From Pseudomonadota bacterium (lineage in GTDB: Bacteria; Myxococcota_A; Polyangia; Haliangiales; Haliangiaceae), in contig JAEYYV010000371.1 of the NCBI GenBank assembly GCA_023428295.1, positions 1-41,495 of the forward strand: a stretch of DNA of 41,495 nucleotides. The letters are read 5' to 3'. Below are positions 32,718 through 41,362 of the stretch, piece by piece. Positions within the stretch are counted from its first letter, which is position 1; each line of letters opens with the position of its first letter. The position numbers were made by a program, and so were the translations under genes. Below the pieces are notes generated by a model, which saw only the letters and a program-made list of their open reading frames with translations, made no database searches and was not told the origin of the DNA.

Positions 32718-33599
32718 TCAGATCGGGAACCCGATCGCGTCGTTCGGGCCCATGTTGTCGAACCACGCGCACGGCATCGCTGGGCCGATCTGCAGCGCGA
32801 TCCACGCGCCTTCCGCGACGACGATCGCGCCCGCGATCTCGGTCTTCGAGAGCTCCTTGAGATCCGAGAGCGCTTCCTTCACGGCCTTGCGAATGCCCGC
32901 GCCCTTCTCGATCCGCAGCGCGATGTTGTGTGCGAACGCGATGCGAAATAGCGATTCGCCGCCGCTCGTCGAGACCGCGCAGTTCTTGTCGGCCCACGTG
33001 CCGATGCCGGGGATCGACGAGTCGTCCACGGTCCCCGGGCGCCGATACAAGGTTCCGCCCGTCGATGTGGCGGCGGCGAAGTTGCCCTTGGCATCCACGG
33101 CAACGGCACCGACGCTTCCGCCCTCTTGCGGGATCTTCGCGCCACCGCCTTGTGCGTGAGCGTCCGCGAGGAGCTGCTGCGAGCGCGGCGTGACGAGCGA
33201 GCCGGCCGGCGCAGTAGGCATTCCGATCTCCTGCGCGAACCGCGCGGCCGCGGGTCCTGCGAGGACGACGTGCTCGCCCATCTCCATCACGCGACGCGCG
33301 AGGATCACGGGCGCCGAAAGATCCGGCACCGCAGCGACCGCGCCTGCGCGCTGCGTGGCTCCGTCCATCACGGATGCGCACGTCTCGACGGTGCCATCGC
33401 GCGTGAGCGCGGAGCCGATGCCCGCGCCGAACTCGGGATCGAGCTCGAGCGTTCGCACGGCCGCGACGACAGCGTCGAGTGCGGACGCGCCGCGATCGAG
33501 GATCTGCTTGCCCGCCGCCGCTGCTGCACGAACACCCGCGCGAAGACGATCAGCGCGATCGGGCGTTACCGTCCCTGCACCACCATGAACGAGGATCAT
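32718..33599 (-). CDS. Isoaspartyl peptidase / type-2 L-asparaginase (Ntn hydrolase)
   Basis: 293 residues from ATG at 33599. It opens with 'MILVHGGAGTVTPDRADRLR' and has 'GIGSALTRDGTVETCASVMD', then the autocleavage/nucleophile region 'GGSVGAVAVDAKGNFAAATS' + 'TGG'. The family nucleophile is the Thr of 'G-T-V-G-A-V-A'; here the codon at that place is AGC, Ser. Ser can in principle self-cleave and act but is unusual. 'FRIAFAHNIALRIE' and 'SLSD'-type helices complete the alpha-beta-beta-alpha fold. It hydrolyses L-Asn and beta-aspartyl dipeptides. Follows the 34599-33622 lipoprotein by 22 bases. Confidence 0.88.
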   Translation of the reverse strand: MILVHGGAGTVTPDRADRLRAGVRAAAAAGKQILDRGASALDAVVAAVRTLELDPEFGAGIGSALTRDGTVETCASVMDGATQRAGAVAAVPDLSAPVILARRVMEMGEHVVLAGPAAARFAQEIGMPTAPAGSLVTPRSQQLLADAHAQGGGAKIPQEGGSVGAVAVDAKGNFAAATSTGGTLYRRPGTVDDSSIPGIGTWADKNCAVSTSGGESLFRIAFAHNIALRIEKGAGIRKAVKEALSDLKELSKTEIAGAIVVAEGAWIALQIGPAMPCAWFDNMGPNDAIGFPI

Positions 33600-33621
33600 G
33601 GTGATCGTCGTATCACGATCC

Positions 33622-34599
33622 CTATCGCTCGTAGAGCCGCGAGCAGCTCCCGCTGATCTCGATGTTGCGCGTGCGTTCGGTGACGGTGACGCTGTCGAGC
33701 CCGTTACCCGAGTCGTCGGTGACCCAGAACATGTCGCCGACGCGGAACGACTTGCTCTGCACGCTGTTCGAGCTGATCGAGCTCGACGTGCCGCTGCCGA
33801 ACTTGGGGTTGGATCCGTAGAACACCTTGGCCGTCTTGCTGCACGACGAGCGGATCGTGACGCTGACCGGCCCCGACGAGGAGCCGCCCGACGAGCTGCT
33901 CGACGAGCGCGACGCCTGCTGATCGCGACGGCGGCGATCGTCGTCCTCGCGACGGCGCGCCTCCTCCTGGCGACGCTGCTCCTCGCGCGCGCGCTCGCGG
34001 CGCGCAAACTCTTGCTGCTCGGCGATCTGACGGCGCTCGTCTTCTTCCATCGCCTTCTTCTCGGCGCGCGTCAGCACGCGCGTGTACAGCTCGAGCTTCG
34101 CGGGACCAAAGCCGATGCGATCGCCCTCGATCATCGAGGCCATCGTCAGCGTGATCGGCCCGTTCGACTTCGCGCAGCCCACCGATGCAACGGCGCCGGG
34201 GCCGACGACGCCGGGGCCGCCCGAGCCCGCGATCTCGGGGCGCCTGAAATCGAACTTCGTGTAGTCGCCTGCGATGTCCCACGTCGCATCGCCCTCGAGG
34301 CGCATCACGACCGTGTAACAAGTGCCCTCGGTGCCATCGAACGTGAACGGCTCGGGCGATTGCAGGAGCATCTGCCCCGAGCGGCCCGAGCGCTTGTACT
34401 TCGCGGTTTGCTCCGCGATGGTGCGCTCGAGATCCGCGTCGGTCTTCTTGGTCGGATAGCCGAGGCTCTGCGCCATCGCTTGGCGCTGCTGATCTTTGAC
34501 GGCCGCAGGATCCGCGGGCTGATACGCCGCGGGCTGCATCATCGGGATACAGCCGGTCGCTAACAGGATCGGTACGAGTGCCGGAGCATGACGGAGCAT
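33622..34599 (-). CDS. Lipoprotein with charged coiled coil
   Basis: 325 residues from ATG at 34599; lipobox 'LLATGC' (Cys17). A helical start, then a beta-rich domain ('GTCYTVVMRLEGDATWDIAG', Gly-rich loop, 'ASVGCAKSNGPITLTMAS'). Residues 185-235 form a highly charged coiled coil (Glu/Arg/Gln), then a Ser/Gly linker and a second beta domain with two Cys ('VTIRSSCSKTAKVFYG', 'ISGSCSRLYER'). Probably spans from membrane to surface. Function unknown. A small gap separates it from the metallophosphoesterase stop upstream. Confidence 0.82.
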   Translation of the reverse strand: MLRHAPALVPILLATGCIPMMQPAAYQPADPAAVKDQQRQAMAQSLGYPTKKTDADLERTIAEQTAKYKRSGRSGQMLLQSPEPFTFDGTEGTCYTVVMRLEGDATWDIAGDYTKFDFRRPEIAGSGGPGVVGPGAVASVGCAKSNGPITLTMASMIEGDRIGFGPAKLELYTRVLTRAEKKAMEEDERRQIAEQQEFARRERAREEQRRQEEARRREDDDRRRRDQQASRSSSSSSGGSSSGPVSVTIRSSCSKTAKVFYGSNPKFGSGTSSSISSNSVQSKSFRVGDMFWVTDDSGNGLDSVTVTERTRNIEISGSCSRLYER

Positions 34600-34614
34600 C
34601 GAACGTTCCGGACG

Positions 34615-35781
34615 TCACGCCGCGGACAAGAGTCGCACCTTCGTGATCTCCGGCGGCGCACCCACGCGAACCGGCGGTCCCCAATAGCCAGCGCCACGGC
34701 TCACGTAGAGCAGCGTGTCCTCGATCTTGTACATGCCAGCGACGAGGCCGCCCTGCTGCAGTCCGACGATGTAGTGCCATGGCCAGACCTGACCGCCGTG
34801 CGTGTGCCCGCTGAGCTGGAGATCCACGCCGTGCTTGGCGGCGACGTGCACCTGCCGCGGTTGATGCGCGAGGAGCACGAGCGCGCGCGATGGGTCACGA
34901 CCCGCGACGGCCTTCGCCACATCCATGCCGTGATCGCGCCACTTGTGCGCGCCGTGATCGTCGACACCCGCGAGATCGAACGAGCCACCATCGCGCTCGA
35001 TCGTCACGCGCTCGTTGCGCAGCACGCGAACGCCGAGCGAGGTCCACTTGGCGATCCACGCGTCCGCGCCCGAGTAGTACTCGTGGTTGCCGGTGACGAA
35101 GTACACGCCGTGCGGCGCCTTCAGATTCGCGAACGGCGCGACGTGCGGCGACAGCTCCTCGACAGAGCCGTCGACGAAGTCGCCCGTGAGCACGATCATG
35201 TCGGGCCGGAGCTCCATCGTGCGCGCGACGAGCTCCTCGATGAACTCCTTGCGGATCGTTCCGCCGACGTGAACATCGGTGAGCTGCACGATCGAGAAAC
35301 CATCGAGCTGCTTGGGGAGCTTCGGCAGCGTGACGGGCACGTCGACGACCTCGGCATCACCGAGCGCGCGCGTGACGCCATACCCGACGTGCCCCACGAC
35401 GGCCGCCGTGGCGACGCCGCCGGTGATGCGAGCGAGCGCTTGTCTCCGCGATGGATCGATCGGCGCGGACTTCATCGCCTTGCGCGCGAGCCACGTGAAC
35501 AGCCTCGCGACGTCGATGACGAGCAGCGCCGCGAACGTCAGCATGATCAGCGCCTGGCCGATGTACGTGGGCCACGCGAGCGGACCGAAGATCCTCGGAG
35601 GCCCGCCGGCATTGACGAGGTTCAGCACGATCAGCGGCGCCGGCAGCAGCACGATCGCGAGCGTCGCGGCGAGCTTCTTCCACCCCGCGAGCCCCGTATC
35701 CACGACGAGCCGGCGACGGATGTACCAGACGAGCCCGGCGGTGATCGCGAGGACAAGCAACAACCGCAGCAGCGCCGGCAC
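34615..35781 (-). CDS. Membrane-anchored metallophosphoesterase
   Basis: 388 residues from ATG at 35781. Three or four TM helices occupy the first 110 residues. The calcineurin-like phosphoesterase domain then shows all metal motifs: 'QLTDVHVGG' (DxH), 'LTGDFVDG' (GDxxD), 'VTGNHEYYSG' (GNHE), 'LLAHQP' and 'LSGHTHGGQVWPW' (GHTH). It resembles the YkuE/YaeI-type membrane phosphodiesterases. Active site predicted on the side reached by the C-terminal domain; substrate unknown, possibly lipid-linked phosphate. The stop of RluE is 12 bases upstream, same strand. Confidence 0.92.
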   Translation of the reverse strand: MPALLRLLLVLAITAGLVWYIRRRLVVDTGLAGWKKLAATLAIVLLPAPLIVLNLVNAGGPPRIFGPLAWPTYIGQALIMLTFAALLVIDVARLFTWLARKAMKSAPIDPSRRQALARITGGVATAAVVGHVGYGVTRALGDAEVVDVPVTLPKLPKQLDGFSIVQLTDVHVGGTIRKEFIEELVARTMELRPDMIVLTGDFVDGSVEELSPHVAPFANLKAPHGVYFVTGNHEYYSGADAWIAKWTSLGVRVLRNERVTIERDGGSFDLAGVDDHGAHKWRDHGMDVAKAVAGRDPSRALVLLAHQPRQVHVAAKHGVDLQLSGHTHGGQVWPWHYIVGLQQGGLVAGMYKIEDTLLYVSRGAGYWGPPVRVGAPPEITKVRLLSAA

Positions 35782-35792
35782 TGGCGTTCAGC

Positions 35793-36326
35793 TTAACGGA
35801 TCTCCCGCCACTGCCCAGGTGCGAGGCCGTCGAGACGGTGGTCTCCGATCGCGATTCGCACCAGGCGCAGTGTCGGTAACCCGACAGACGCGGTCATGCG
35901 GCGCACTTGGCGATTGCGTCCTTCGCGAATGACGAGCTCCAGCCAGCAGTCGGGAACGGTCTTGCGAAAACGCACCGGTGGGACGCGCGGCCAGATCCAC
36001 TCCGGTGGATCGATCGCACGCGCCTCGGCGGGGAGCGTCGGACCGTCGTTCAGCACGACGCCCGTGCGGAGCTTGTCGAGCGCGTCCTCCGACGAGGTGC
36101 CCTCGACCTGCACGAGGTACGTCTTGGGCTGCTTGAAGCGCGGATCGGTGAGCCGCTGATTCAGCTTGCCGTCGTCGGTGAGCAGCAGCAGACCCTCGCT
36201 GTCGTGATCGAGACGACCCGCGACGTACACGCGCGGCGGCAAGCCAAAGCTCGCGAGCGTCGGCCGGCCCGCGTCGTCGGTGAACTTGCAGTGAACGAGG
36301 TGCGGCTTGTTGAACGCGATCAGCAC
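35793..36326 (-). CDS. rluE: rRNA pseudouridine synthase, RluE type
   Basis: 177 residues from GTG at 36326, sharing one base with the stop of the DUF2505 gene (TAGTG); an ATG at 36350 is less likely. The RsuA/RluB/E/F family is clear: 'LIAFNKPHLVHCKFTDD' at the N-terminus, catalytic Asp in 'VAGRLDHDSEGLLLLT', and 'REGRNRQVRRMTASVGLPTL'. There is no S4 domain, as in E. coli RluE, which makes pseudouridine 2457 in 23S rRNA. The specific site here is inferred from the similarity. Confidence 0.9.
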   Translation of the reverse strand: MLIAFNKPHLVHCKFTDDAGRPTLASFGLPPRVYVAGRLDHDSEGLLLLTDDGKLNQRLTDPRFKQPKTYLVQVEGTSSEDALDKLRTGVVLNDGPTLPAEARAIDPPEWIWPRVPPVRFRKTVPDCWLELVIREGRNRQVRRMTASVGLPTLRLVRIAIGDHRLDGLAPGQWREIR

Positions 36327-36835
36327 TACGCGGGTCGCGAGTCGAGCCACCGCTGCGTGCAGTCGGCCATCATCGGCATCGCCTTCTCGAGCTCCGCGAC
36401 GATGCCCTTCTCGATCTTTCCAGAGACGAGCTTGATGCCGACGTTCACGCTGCCTTTGTAGCGGCGCTTCACTTGGTTCTCGCCGGCCTGGGTGAGCTGG
36501 TACACGGCGGTGAGCGTGACGCGACCGCTGAGGATCTGCGGCGTGACGACGAGGTCCACCTCGTTTGCATCACGACGCAGCGTCATCTGCTCGATGTACA
36601 CGAGCTTGCCGCCATCGACGAACGGACGCGCGATCAGCGGGAGCTGCTTGAGCGAGGTGACGCGCCAACTCGTCTTGCGCACGTTGCCGTCATCTTGATC
36701 CTCGACGATGACGCGGTCACCGAGCTCGGCGAGCTTGTCCTGCGTGGCGAGGTGATCCGGATCGAAGTACGCGTTGTAGATCGTCGCCGGCGACGCTGCC
36801 CGAAACACGTGGTCGAAGCTGAACTCGGTGGGCAT
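36326..36835 (-). CDS. DUF2505 protein (START/SRPBCC-like)
   Basis: 169 residues from ATG at 36835. 'FSFDHVFRAASPATIYNAYF' then alternating beta-strands ('VRKTSWRVTS', 'EVDLVVTPQILSGRVTLTAV', 'NQVKRRYKGSVNVGIKLVSG') and a long final helix ending 'QRWLDSRPA' match DUF2505, a helix-grip lipid/polyketide-binding fold. Ligand unknown. Overlaps the rluE start by one base. Divergent from metX with 57 bases between. Confidence 0.85.
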   Translation of the reverse strand: MPTEFSFDHVFRAASPATIYNAYFDPDHLATQDKLAELGDRVIVEDQDDGNVRKTSWRVTSLKQLPLIARPFVDGGKLVYIEQMTLRRDANEVDLVVTPQILSGRVTLTAVYQLTQAGENQVKRRYKGSVNVGIKLVSGKIEKGIVAELEKAMPMMADCTQRWLDSRPA

Positions 36836-36892
36836 GTGGGTAGTACGCCGGAGCAGACCACACAGATCGCGTTGCCGCTATAGTCCGCCGCC

Positions 36893-38032
36893 GTGACCGT
36901 CCAGCGCCTCGACGATACGTTTCTCTCGGGCCCTCCGCAGTCCCTCGTGCTGCCCGACGGATTTCGCTTTCACCATGGTGAGGTGATCGCGCCGTTCACG
37001 ATCGTCTACGAGACCTTCGGGGAGCTGAACGCGGACAAGTCGAACGCGATCCTCGTCTGCCACGCACTCACGCCGGGTGCGCACGCCGCAGGCAAGTACG
37101 CGCCCGAGGATCCCAAGCCCGGGTGGTGGGATGGACTCGTCGGCTACGGCAAGGGGATCGATCTCGAGAAGTTCTTCGTCGTGTGCGTGAACTTCCCGGG
37201 CTCGCCGTGGGGCACCACGGGACCCGCGTCGCTCGATCCCGCGACGAACACGCCGTACGGCTCGCGCTATCCGTGGGTCACCGTGCAGGACATGGTCGAG
37301 TCGCAGCGGCTGGTCGGTGATCACCTCGGCATCGCGCAGTGGCGCGCGATCGCGGGCAGCTCGCTCGGTGGCATGGAGGTCCTCATGTGGGCCGGCCTCT
37401 ATCCCGAGCGCATCGGCTCGCTGATCTGCATGGCCGCGTCCGCATCCGTGCCGGTCGCGTCCGTCGCGTGGCACCTCATCGGCCGCAAGCTCGTGCAGGC
37501 GGACCCCGCGTTTCGCGGCGGCGATTACTACGGCACCGGCGAGACGCTGCGTGGCCTCCAGCTCGCGCGCATGGTCGGGCACATGACGTACCTCTCCGAC
37601 GAAGCACTCGAGACCAAGTTCGGCCGTCGCCGGCGCGGCGGCACGCGCCAGTTCGAGATCGATAGCTACCTCGAGTACCAGGCACAGAAGTTCGGCGCGT
37701 CGTACGACGCGAACTCGTACATCCGCGTGCAAGCAGCGATGGACGAGATGGATCTCGACGAGCAGTTCGGCACGCTCGAAGCCGCGTTTGCAAAGCTGCG
37801 CTGCAAGGCGCTGTTGATCTCGTTCGACACGGACTGGCTGTTTCCGTCGGCAGAGATACGGCGCATCCACGCTGCGATGAAGGCGAACGGCATCGACGCC
37901 ACGCACCTCGACATCTCCACACCCAACGGGCACGACGCGTTTCTCGTCGATTACCACCTGATCAATCCGCCCGTGCGCGAGTTCCTCGGCGGAGTCGGGC
38001 TACCATCAGCGCGTGAACACGAACGTCGCTAA
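36893..38032 (+). CDS. metX: Homoserine O-acetyltransferase MetX
   Basis: 379 residues from GTG at 36893. alpha/beta-hydrolase fold: 'SNAILVCHALTPGAHAAG' and 'GTTGPASLDPATNTPYGSR', nucleophile Ser157 in 'IAGSSLGGMEVLMWAGLYPE', a later Asp in 'ISFDTDWLFPSAE' and His in 'TPNGHDAFL'. Transfers acetyl from acetyl-CoA to L-homoserine, the first committed methionine step in many bacteria; succinyl specificity cannot be excluded without structural residues. Its last 20 bases overlap the start of the next TerB-like gene in another frame, so they are probably co-transcribed. No riboswitch was seen upstream. Confidence 0.93.
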   Translation: MTVQRLDDTFLSGPPQSLVLPDGFRFHHGEVIAPFTIVYETFGELNADKSNAILVCHALTPGAHAAGKYAPEDPKPGWWDGLVGYGKGIDLEKFFVVCVNFPGSPWGTTGPASLDPATNTPYGSRYPWVTVQDMVESQRLVGDHLGIAQWRAIAGSSLGGMEVLMWAGLYPERIGSLICMAASASVPVASVAWHLIGRKLVQADPAFRGGDYYGTGETLRGLQLARMVGHMTYLSDEALETKFGRRRRGGTRQFEIDSYLEYQAQKFGASYDANSYIRVQAAMDEMDLDEQFGTLEAAFAKLRCKALLISFDTDWLFPSAEIRRIHAAMKANGIDATHLDISTPNGHDAFLVDYHLINPPVREFLGGVGLPSAREHERR

Positions 38033-38318
38033 AGCGTTGGTCGTCTCCAAGGTGTTGGTCGCCGATGGCATGATGCACGACGAGGAGCGCGAGTTTCTCG
38101 CCGACCTCATGACGCAGCTCGGTCTCTCCGCCGAGGAGAAGCAGCAGGTGGTCGAGCTCGAGGGGCTCGATCAAGCGAGCTCGGTAGTCACCGGCTTGCC
38201 CGAGGACGAGCGTCGCGATCTCGTCGCGCTGCTCGTCGACGCTTCATCTGCCGACGGCAAGCTCAGCGCGCACGAGATGGCCACGGTGCAGCGCCTGACC
38301 AAAGCGCTCGGCCTCTAG
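38013..38318 (+). CDS. Small TerB-like protein
   Basis: 101 residues from GTG at 38013, beginning inside the metX 3' end. Two acidic helical repeats: 'VSKVLVADGMMHDEEREFLA' and 'LVALLVDASSADGKLSAHEM', each with the A-D-G-x-x-x-x-E pattern of TerB/DjlA-like metal-binding helices. No signal peptide. A shorter cousin of the 17991-18452 protein. Convergent with the kinase gene, stops directly abutting (TAGCTA). Confidence 0.8.
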   Translation: MNTNVAKALVVSKVLVADGMMHDEEREFLADLMTQLGLSAEEKQQVVELEGLDQASSVVTGLPEDERRDLVALLVDASSADGKLSAHEMATVQRLTKALGL

Positions 38319-39473
38319 CTACATGAACAGCGCGATCGCGATGTTCACCGCGGTCGCGAGCACCACGACGAGCGAGACGAGGATCCACGTCTTCGCGGCG
38401 CTCGGCGGCTTGGTCACCACGATCGCAGGTGGCGTCGAGGGCGGCAGCGGTGCGATGCGCGGCGCGGGGAGCGGTTGAGACACGGACGGCGTCTTCGCCG
38501 GCGTGGGCGGCGTGATGTCGAGCAGCGGCTGCGACCCCGTCGAGCGCGTGTCGTCGACGGGCGCCGGCGGCAAGACGATCGGAACGCCCGCGACCGGCGT
38601 GTTGAGCCGATACGCGTTCTTGGGCTCGAGCGCCGCGCGCAGGCCGGTGCGCAGCTCGTCGATCGTCATGATGCGCTTCGCGGGATCGCGAGAGATCGCG
38701 CGTTCGACGAGCGACACGAACGCTTTCGGCGCGTCCTTGCGGAACTGCGTGATCGGCGGCGGATTGCCCTCGAGGATGATCGTCAGCGTCATCCCGATCT
38801 CCGGCGCCCTGTACGCGAGCTCCTTCGTCGCCATCTCGTAGAGGATCGTGCCCATCGCCCACACGTCCGTCGATTCGCCGACGTTGGCGGAGTCACCCGC
38901 GGCTTGCTCGGGCGACATGTATGAAGGCGTGCCGAGCATGCGGTTCAGCCCCGAGATGCTGCCGTCGTGTTGGCGCAGCTTGGACACGCCGAAGTCGAGC
39001 AGCTTCACGCGCTCGTCACCGGAGTCGTCGATGGAGATGAAGATGTTCTCGGGCTTCAGATCGCGATGCGTGATGCCGTTGCGATGCGCGAGCTGGAGCG
39101 CGGACATCGTTTGATCACCGATGCGCGCGATCGCGTCCCACTGCAGCGCCCCGCGCAACAGGCGCACCTGCAGCGAGTTGCCGTGCAAGAACTCGAGGAT
39201 CATGGCGGGCGCGCCGTCGGGCAATGTCACCCAATCGGAGATCTCGACGACGTTCGGATGATGCAACCCGCCGAGCAGCTCGGCCTCGCGCTGGAAGCGC
39301 AGGACCGCCTCCTCGACGTGCATCAGCTCGGGGAGCAATCGTTTGAGCGCGAACTGTCGGAGCAGCTTTACGTGCTGCACCTCGTAGATCGCGGACATGC
39401 CACCCTCGGCGATCTTCCGGATGACGCGATAGCGCTCACCGACGATGGTGTCGATCAGAGGATCCGCGTCCAC
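38319..39473 (-). CDS. Hanks-type Ser/Thr protein kinase with C-terminal TM
   Basis: 384 residues from GTG at 39473; no better start was found before 'DADPLIDTIVGERYRVIRKI'. Kinase subdomains: Gly loop 'IAEGGMSAIYEV' (21-32), Lys44 in 'ALKRLLPEL', Glu64 in 'QREAELL', catalytic 'HRDLKPENIF' (136-145), 'LLDFGVSK' (DFG 160-162), and 'GTPSYMSPEQA' activation loop. A Pro-rich linker leads to a C-terminal TM helix ('TWILVSLVVVLATAVNIAIA') with almost nothing beyond it. No sensory domain is present, so signal input is unclear. Divergent from the 39557 lipoprotein gene. Confidence 0.92.
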   Translation of the reverse strand: MDADPLIDTIVGERYRVIRKIAEGGMSAIYEVQHVKLLRQFALKRLLPELMHVEEAVLRFQREAELLGGLHHPNVVEISDWVTLPDGAPAMILEFLHGNSLQVRLLRGALQWDAIARIGDQTMSALQLAHRNGITHRDLKPENIFISIDDSGDERVKLLDFGVSKLRQHDGSISGLNRMLGTPSYMSPEQAAGDSANVGESTDVWAMGTILYEMATKELAYRAPEIGMTLTIILEGNPPPITQFRKDAPKAFVSLVERAISRDPAKRIMTIDELRTGLRAALEPKNAYRLNTPVAGVPIVLPPAPVDDTRSTGSQPLLDITPPTPAKTPSVSQPLPAPRIAPLPPSTPPAIVVTKPPSAAKTWILVSLVVVLATAVNIAIALFM

Positions 39474-39556
39474 CAGTTCACGATCATATACGGCGAGGGT
39501 TGGCAAAACCTGTCCCGGGCAACGCGATCGACCACCCCGCGCGTCACAGTTGCGAA

Positions 39557-40288
39557 ATGCGGGTCCTCGTGCTGGCCGTCGTCTGCGCTGTGGGCTGTGC
39601 CCGCGCGGCAGGACCGGCGGCGCGCGCGGATGCACGGGCGGGACCGCGGCCGCTGCCCGTGGTCACGCAGCTCCTCGCAGGCGAGCAGATGGTGTGGGAG
39701 GTGTACTGGCGTGGTGTGCTGATCGGAAACGCGTCGCTCGCGGTGGATGCAACGCGCGCGCGCTCGACGTTCTCGACCGGCGTCCTCGCGCGTGCGCTCG
39801 CCGACGTCCGCTACGAGCTGACCACGATGCTCGATGGCCACGTCGCGCGCGCAGCCTCCGAGCTCGTCGTCGTGGGCGCCGACACCACGCGCACCGAGCT
39901 GCACATCGACGGCCCTCGCTATCACATCAATGCACGCCCCGGCGATGTCCCCGGCGGCACCGCGCTCCACACGCTGCACTCCGCGCTCGGTGCGCTGCGC
40001 GCGTGGGCCGCGCCGAACGCATCGCCCGCGTATCTGTGGCTCGCGCTGCGTGGCGCGCTCTATCGCCTCGACGCAGCACCGCCCACTGCCGAGACGCTCG
40101 ATGGCGTTCGCACGATGCGCGTGGACTGCGTGGTCCGCGCGCTCGATCCCACGCTCGAGCAAGTCGATGTCACCGTGTGGCTGTCCACGAGCGACGACCA
40201 CACGCCCGTGCGCATCGTCGTGGAGACGAGCGGAGAACGCATCGCCGCGCAGCTCACCGAAACCACCGCGACCTTCGCGACGCGCTAG
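39557..40288 (+). CDS. DUF3108-like lipoprotein
   Basis: 243 residues from ATG at 39557; lipobox ending at Cys14 ('CAVGC'). The mature chain is all-beta, with 'EVYWRGVLIGNASLAVDATR', 'ARALADVRYELTTMLDG' and 'LEQVDVTVWLSTSDDHTPVR', the pattern of DUF3108 proteins (beta-barrel, lipid-carrier-like). Likely periplasmic. An Arg/Gly/Pro linker lies after the lipobox. Next gene begins 11 bases downstream. Confidence 0.8.
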   Translation: MRVLVLAVVCAVGCARAAGPAARADARAGPRPLPVVTQLLAGEQMVWEVYWRGVLIGNASLAVDATRARSTFSTGVLARALADVRYELTTMLDGHVARAASELVVVGADTTRTELHIDGPRYHINARPGDVPGGTALHTLHSALGALRAWAAPNASPAYLWLALRGALYRLDAAPPTAETLDGVRTMRVDCVVRALDPTLEQVDVTVWLSTSDDHTPVRIVVETSGERIAAQLTETTATFATR

Positions 40289-40298
40289 ACTCGGGCCC

Positions 40299-41318
40299 GT
40301 GAAGCTCCTCGCCCTCCTCGCGTGCAGTGCGTGCTTGCACACGAGCGTGGACACCGACGGTACGTGGACCTCGCTCGACGCGCCGTGCGTCCCCGTAGGC
40401 CCGATGCGCAAGCTCCTCGACATGCGGTTCTCGGTGATCGCCGTGCCGGCGGGAGGCTCGATCTTGTACTCGGGTGGGCAGACCGTCTCGCAGCTGGATC
40501 TCGCGACCGGAGAGAGCCGCGTCGTGCTCCGCTCCGACACCGTCACGCAGTTCACCGCGGTCGGCGACCAGCTCGTCTATTACGAAGGCGATGGCGAACG
40601 CAACGGCAGCAGTCCGATCAACGTGATCGTGGATCACGGTGCGCGCTCGACCTCGCGCTACGAGCGCATCAGCCCGCGCCCGAACCGCGCGCACGCGGGC
40701 CTGCTCGGCACCCAGGCCGGCGTGTACTGGTGGACCTCGCACGACGGAGATCCGGCGAACGCGGAGTACTGGCGCTGGGATCCCGAGACCGGCGCCGTCG
40801 ACACGTTCATCCTCGAGGCGCGATCGATCGTGCGCACCGACGAGGACTCGTTCTTCTACGCGGATTGGCGAAATCGGTTGATCGTTCGCCCGCAGCGCCC
40901 GGGTCCGTTCGATCTCGTCATCGAGAAGGATCCAGACGGCCCCGCGCCGCAACCGATCGGCATCGACGGCGACGAGCTGTTCTACGTGAACCACGCGACG
41001 CCAGAGAACTTCTTTGGTGACCTCGTCACGCGAACGATCGCTGGCGAGGAACGCGTGCTCGTGTCGGCGCGCAACGTGACGGGAGGTGCGATCGATCCGA
41101 CGTACGTCTACTTCACCGAGGACTGCGGCTACGTGAATGGCGAGTCGCGATGCCAGAACCTGTATCGCGTACCTCGCGCGGGCGGTCCGATCGAGACGGT
41201 GTTCGAGGGCGAACGGAACAGCGCCGTGTTCGACGTGACAGTCGATCGCTGCAACGTGTACTGGCAGCAGTTCACGATGGAGGGCGGCCACGTCTACGCC
41301 CGCGAGATCACGCCATAA
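40299..41318 (+). CDS. Beta-propeller-like lipoprotein
   Basis: 339 residues from GTG at 40299; signal 'MKLLALLACSACLHTS' with a lipobox Cys at 9 or 12. The body is repeated beta-blades of about 45 residues ('GGSILYSGGQTVSQLDLATG', 'DQLVYYEG', 'AGVYWWTSHDG', 'EDSFFYADWRN', 'DELFYVNHAT', 'TYVYFTEDCGYV'), as in DUF5050 or WD-type propellers. Two Cys pairs near the end. Probably a surface binding protein; co-transcribed with the 39557 gene. Confidence 0.82.
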   Translation: MKLLALLACSACLHTSVDTDGTWTSLDAPCVPVGPMRKLLDMRFSVIAVPAGGSILYSGGQTVSQLDLATGESRVVLRSDTVTQFTAVGDQLVYYEGDGERNGSSPINVIVDHGARSTSRYERISPRPNRAHAGLLGTQAGVYWWTSHDGDPANAEYWRWDPETGAVDTFILEARSIVRTDEDSFFYADWRNRLIVRPQRPGPFDLVIEKDPDGPAPQPIGIDGDELFYVNHATPENFFGDLVTRTIAGEERVLVSARNVTGGAIDPTYVYFTEDCGYVNGESRCQNLYRVPRAGGPIETVFEGERNSAVFDVTVDRCNVYWQQFTMEGGHVYAREITP

Positions 41319-41362
41319 AGCGCAGGTTGACTCGGACCCTTGGACGCGGCAGTCTGCGCCCG

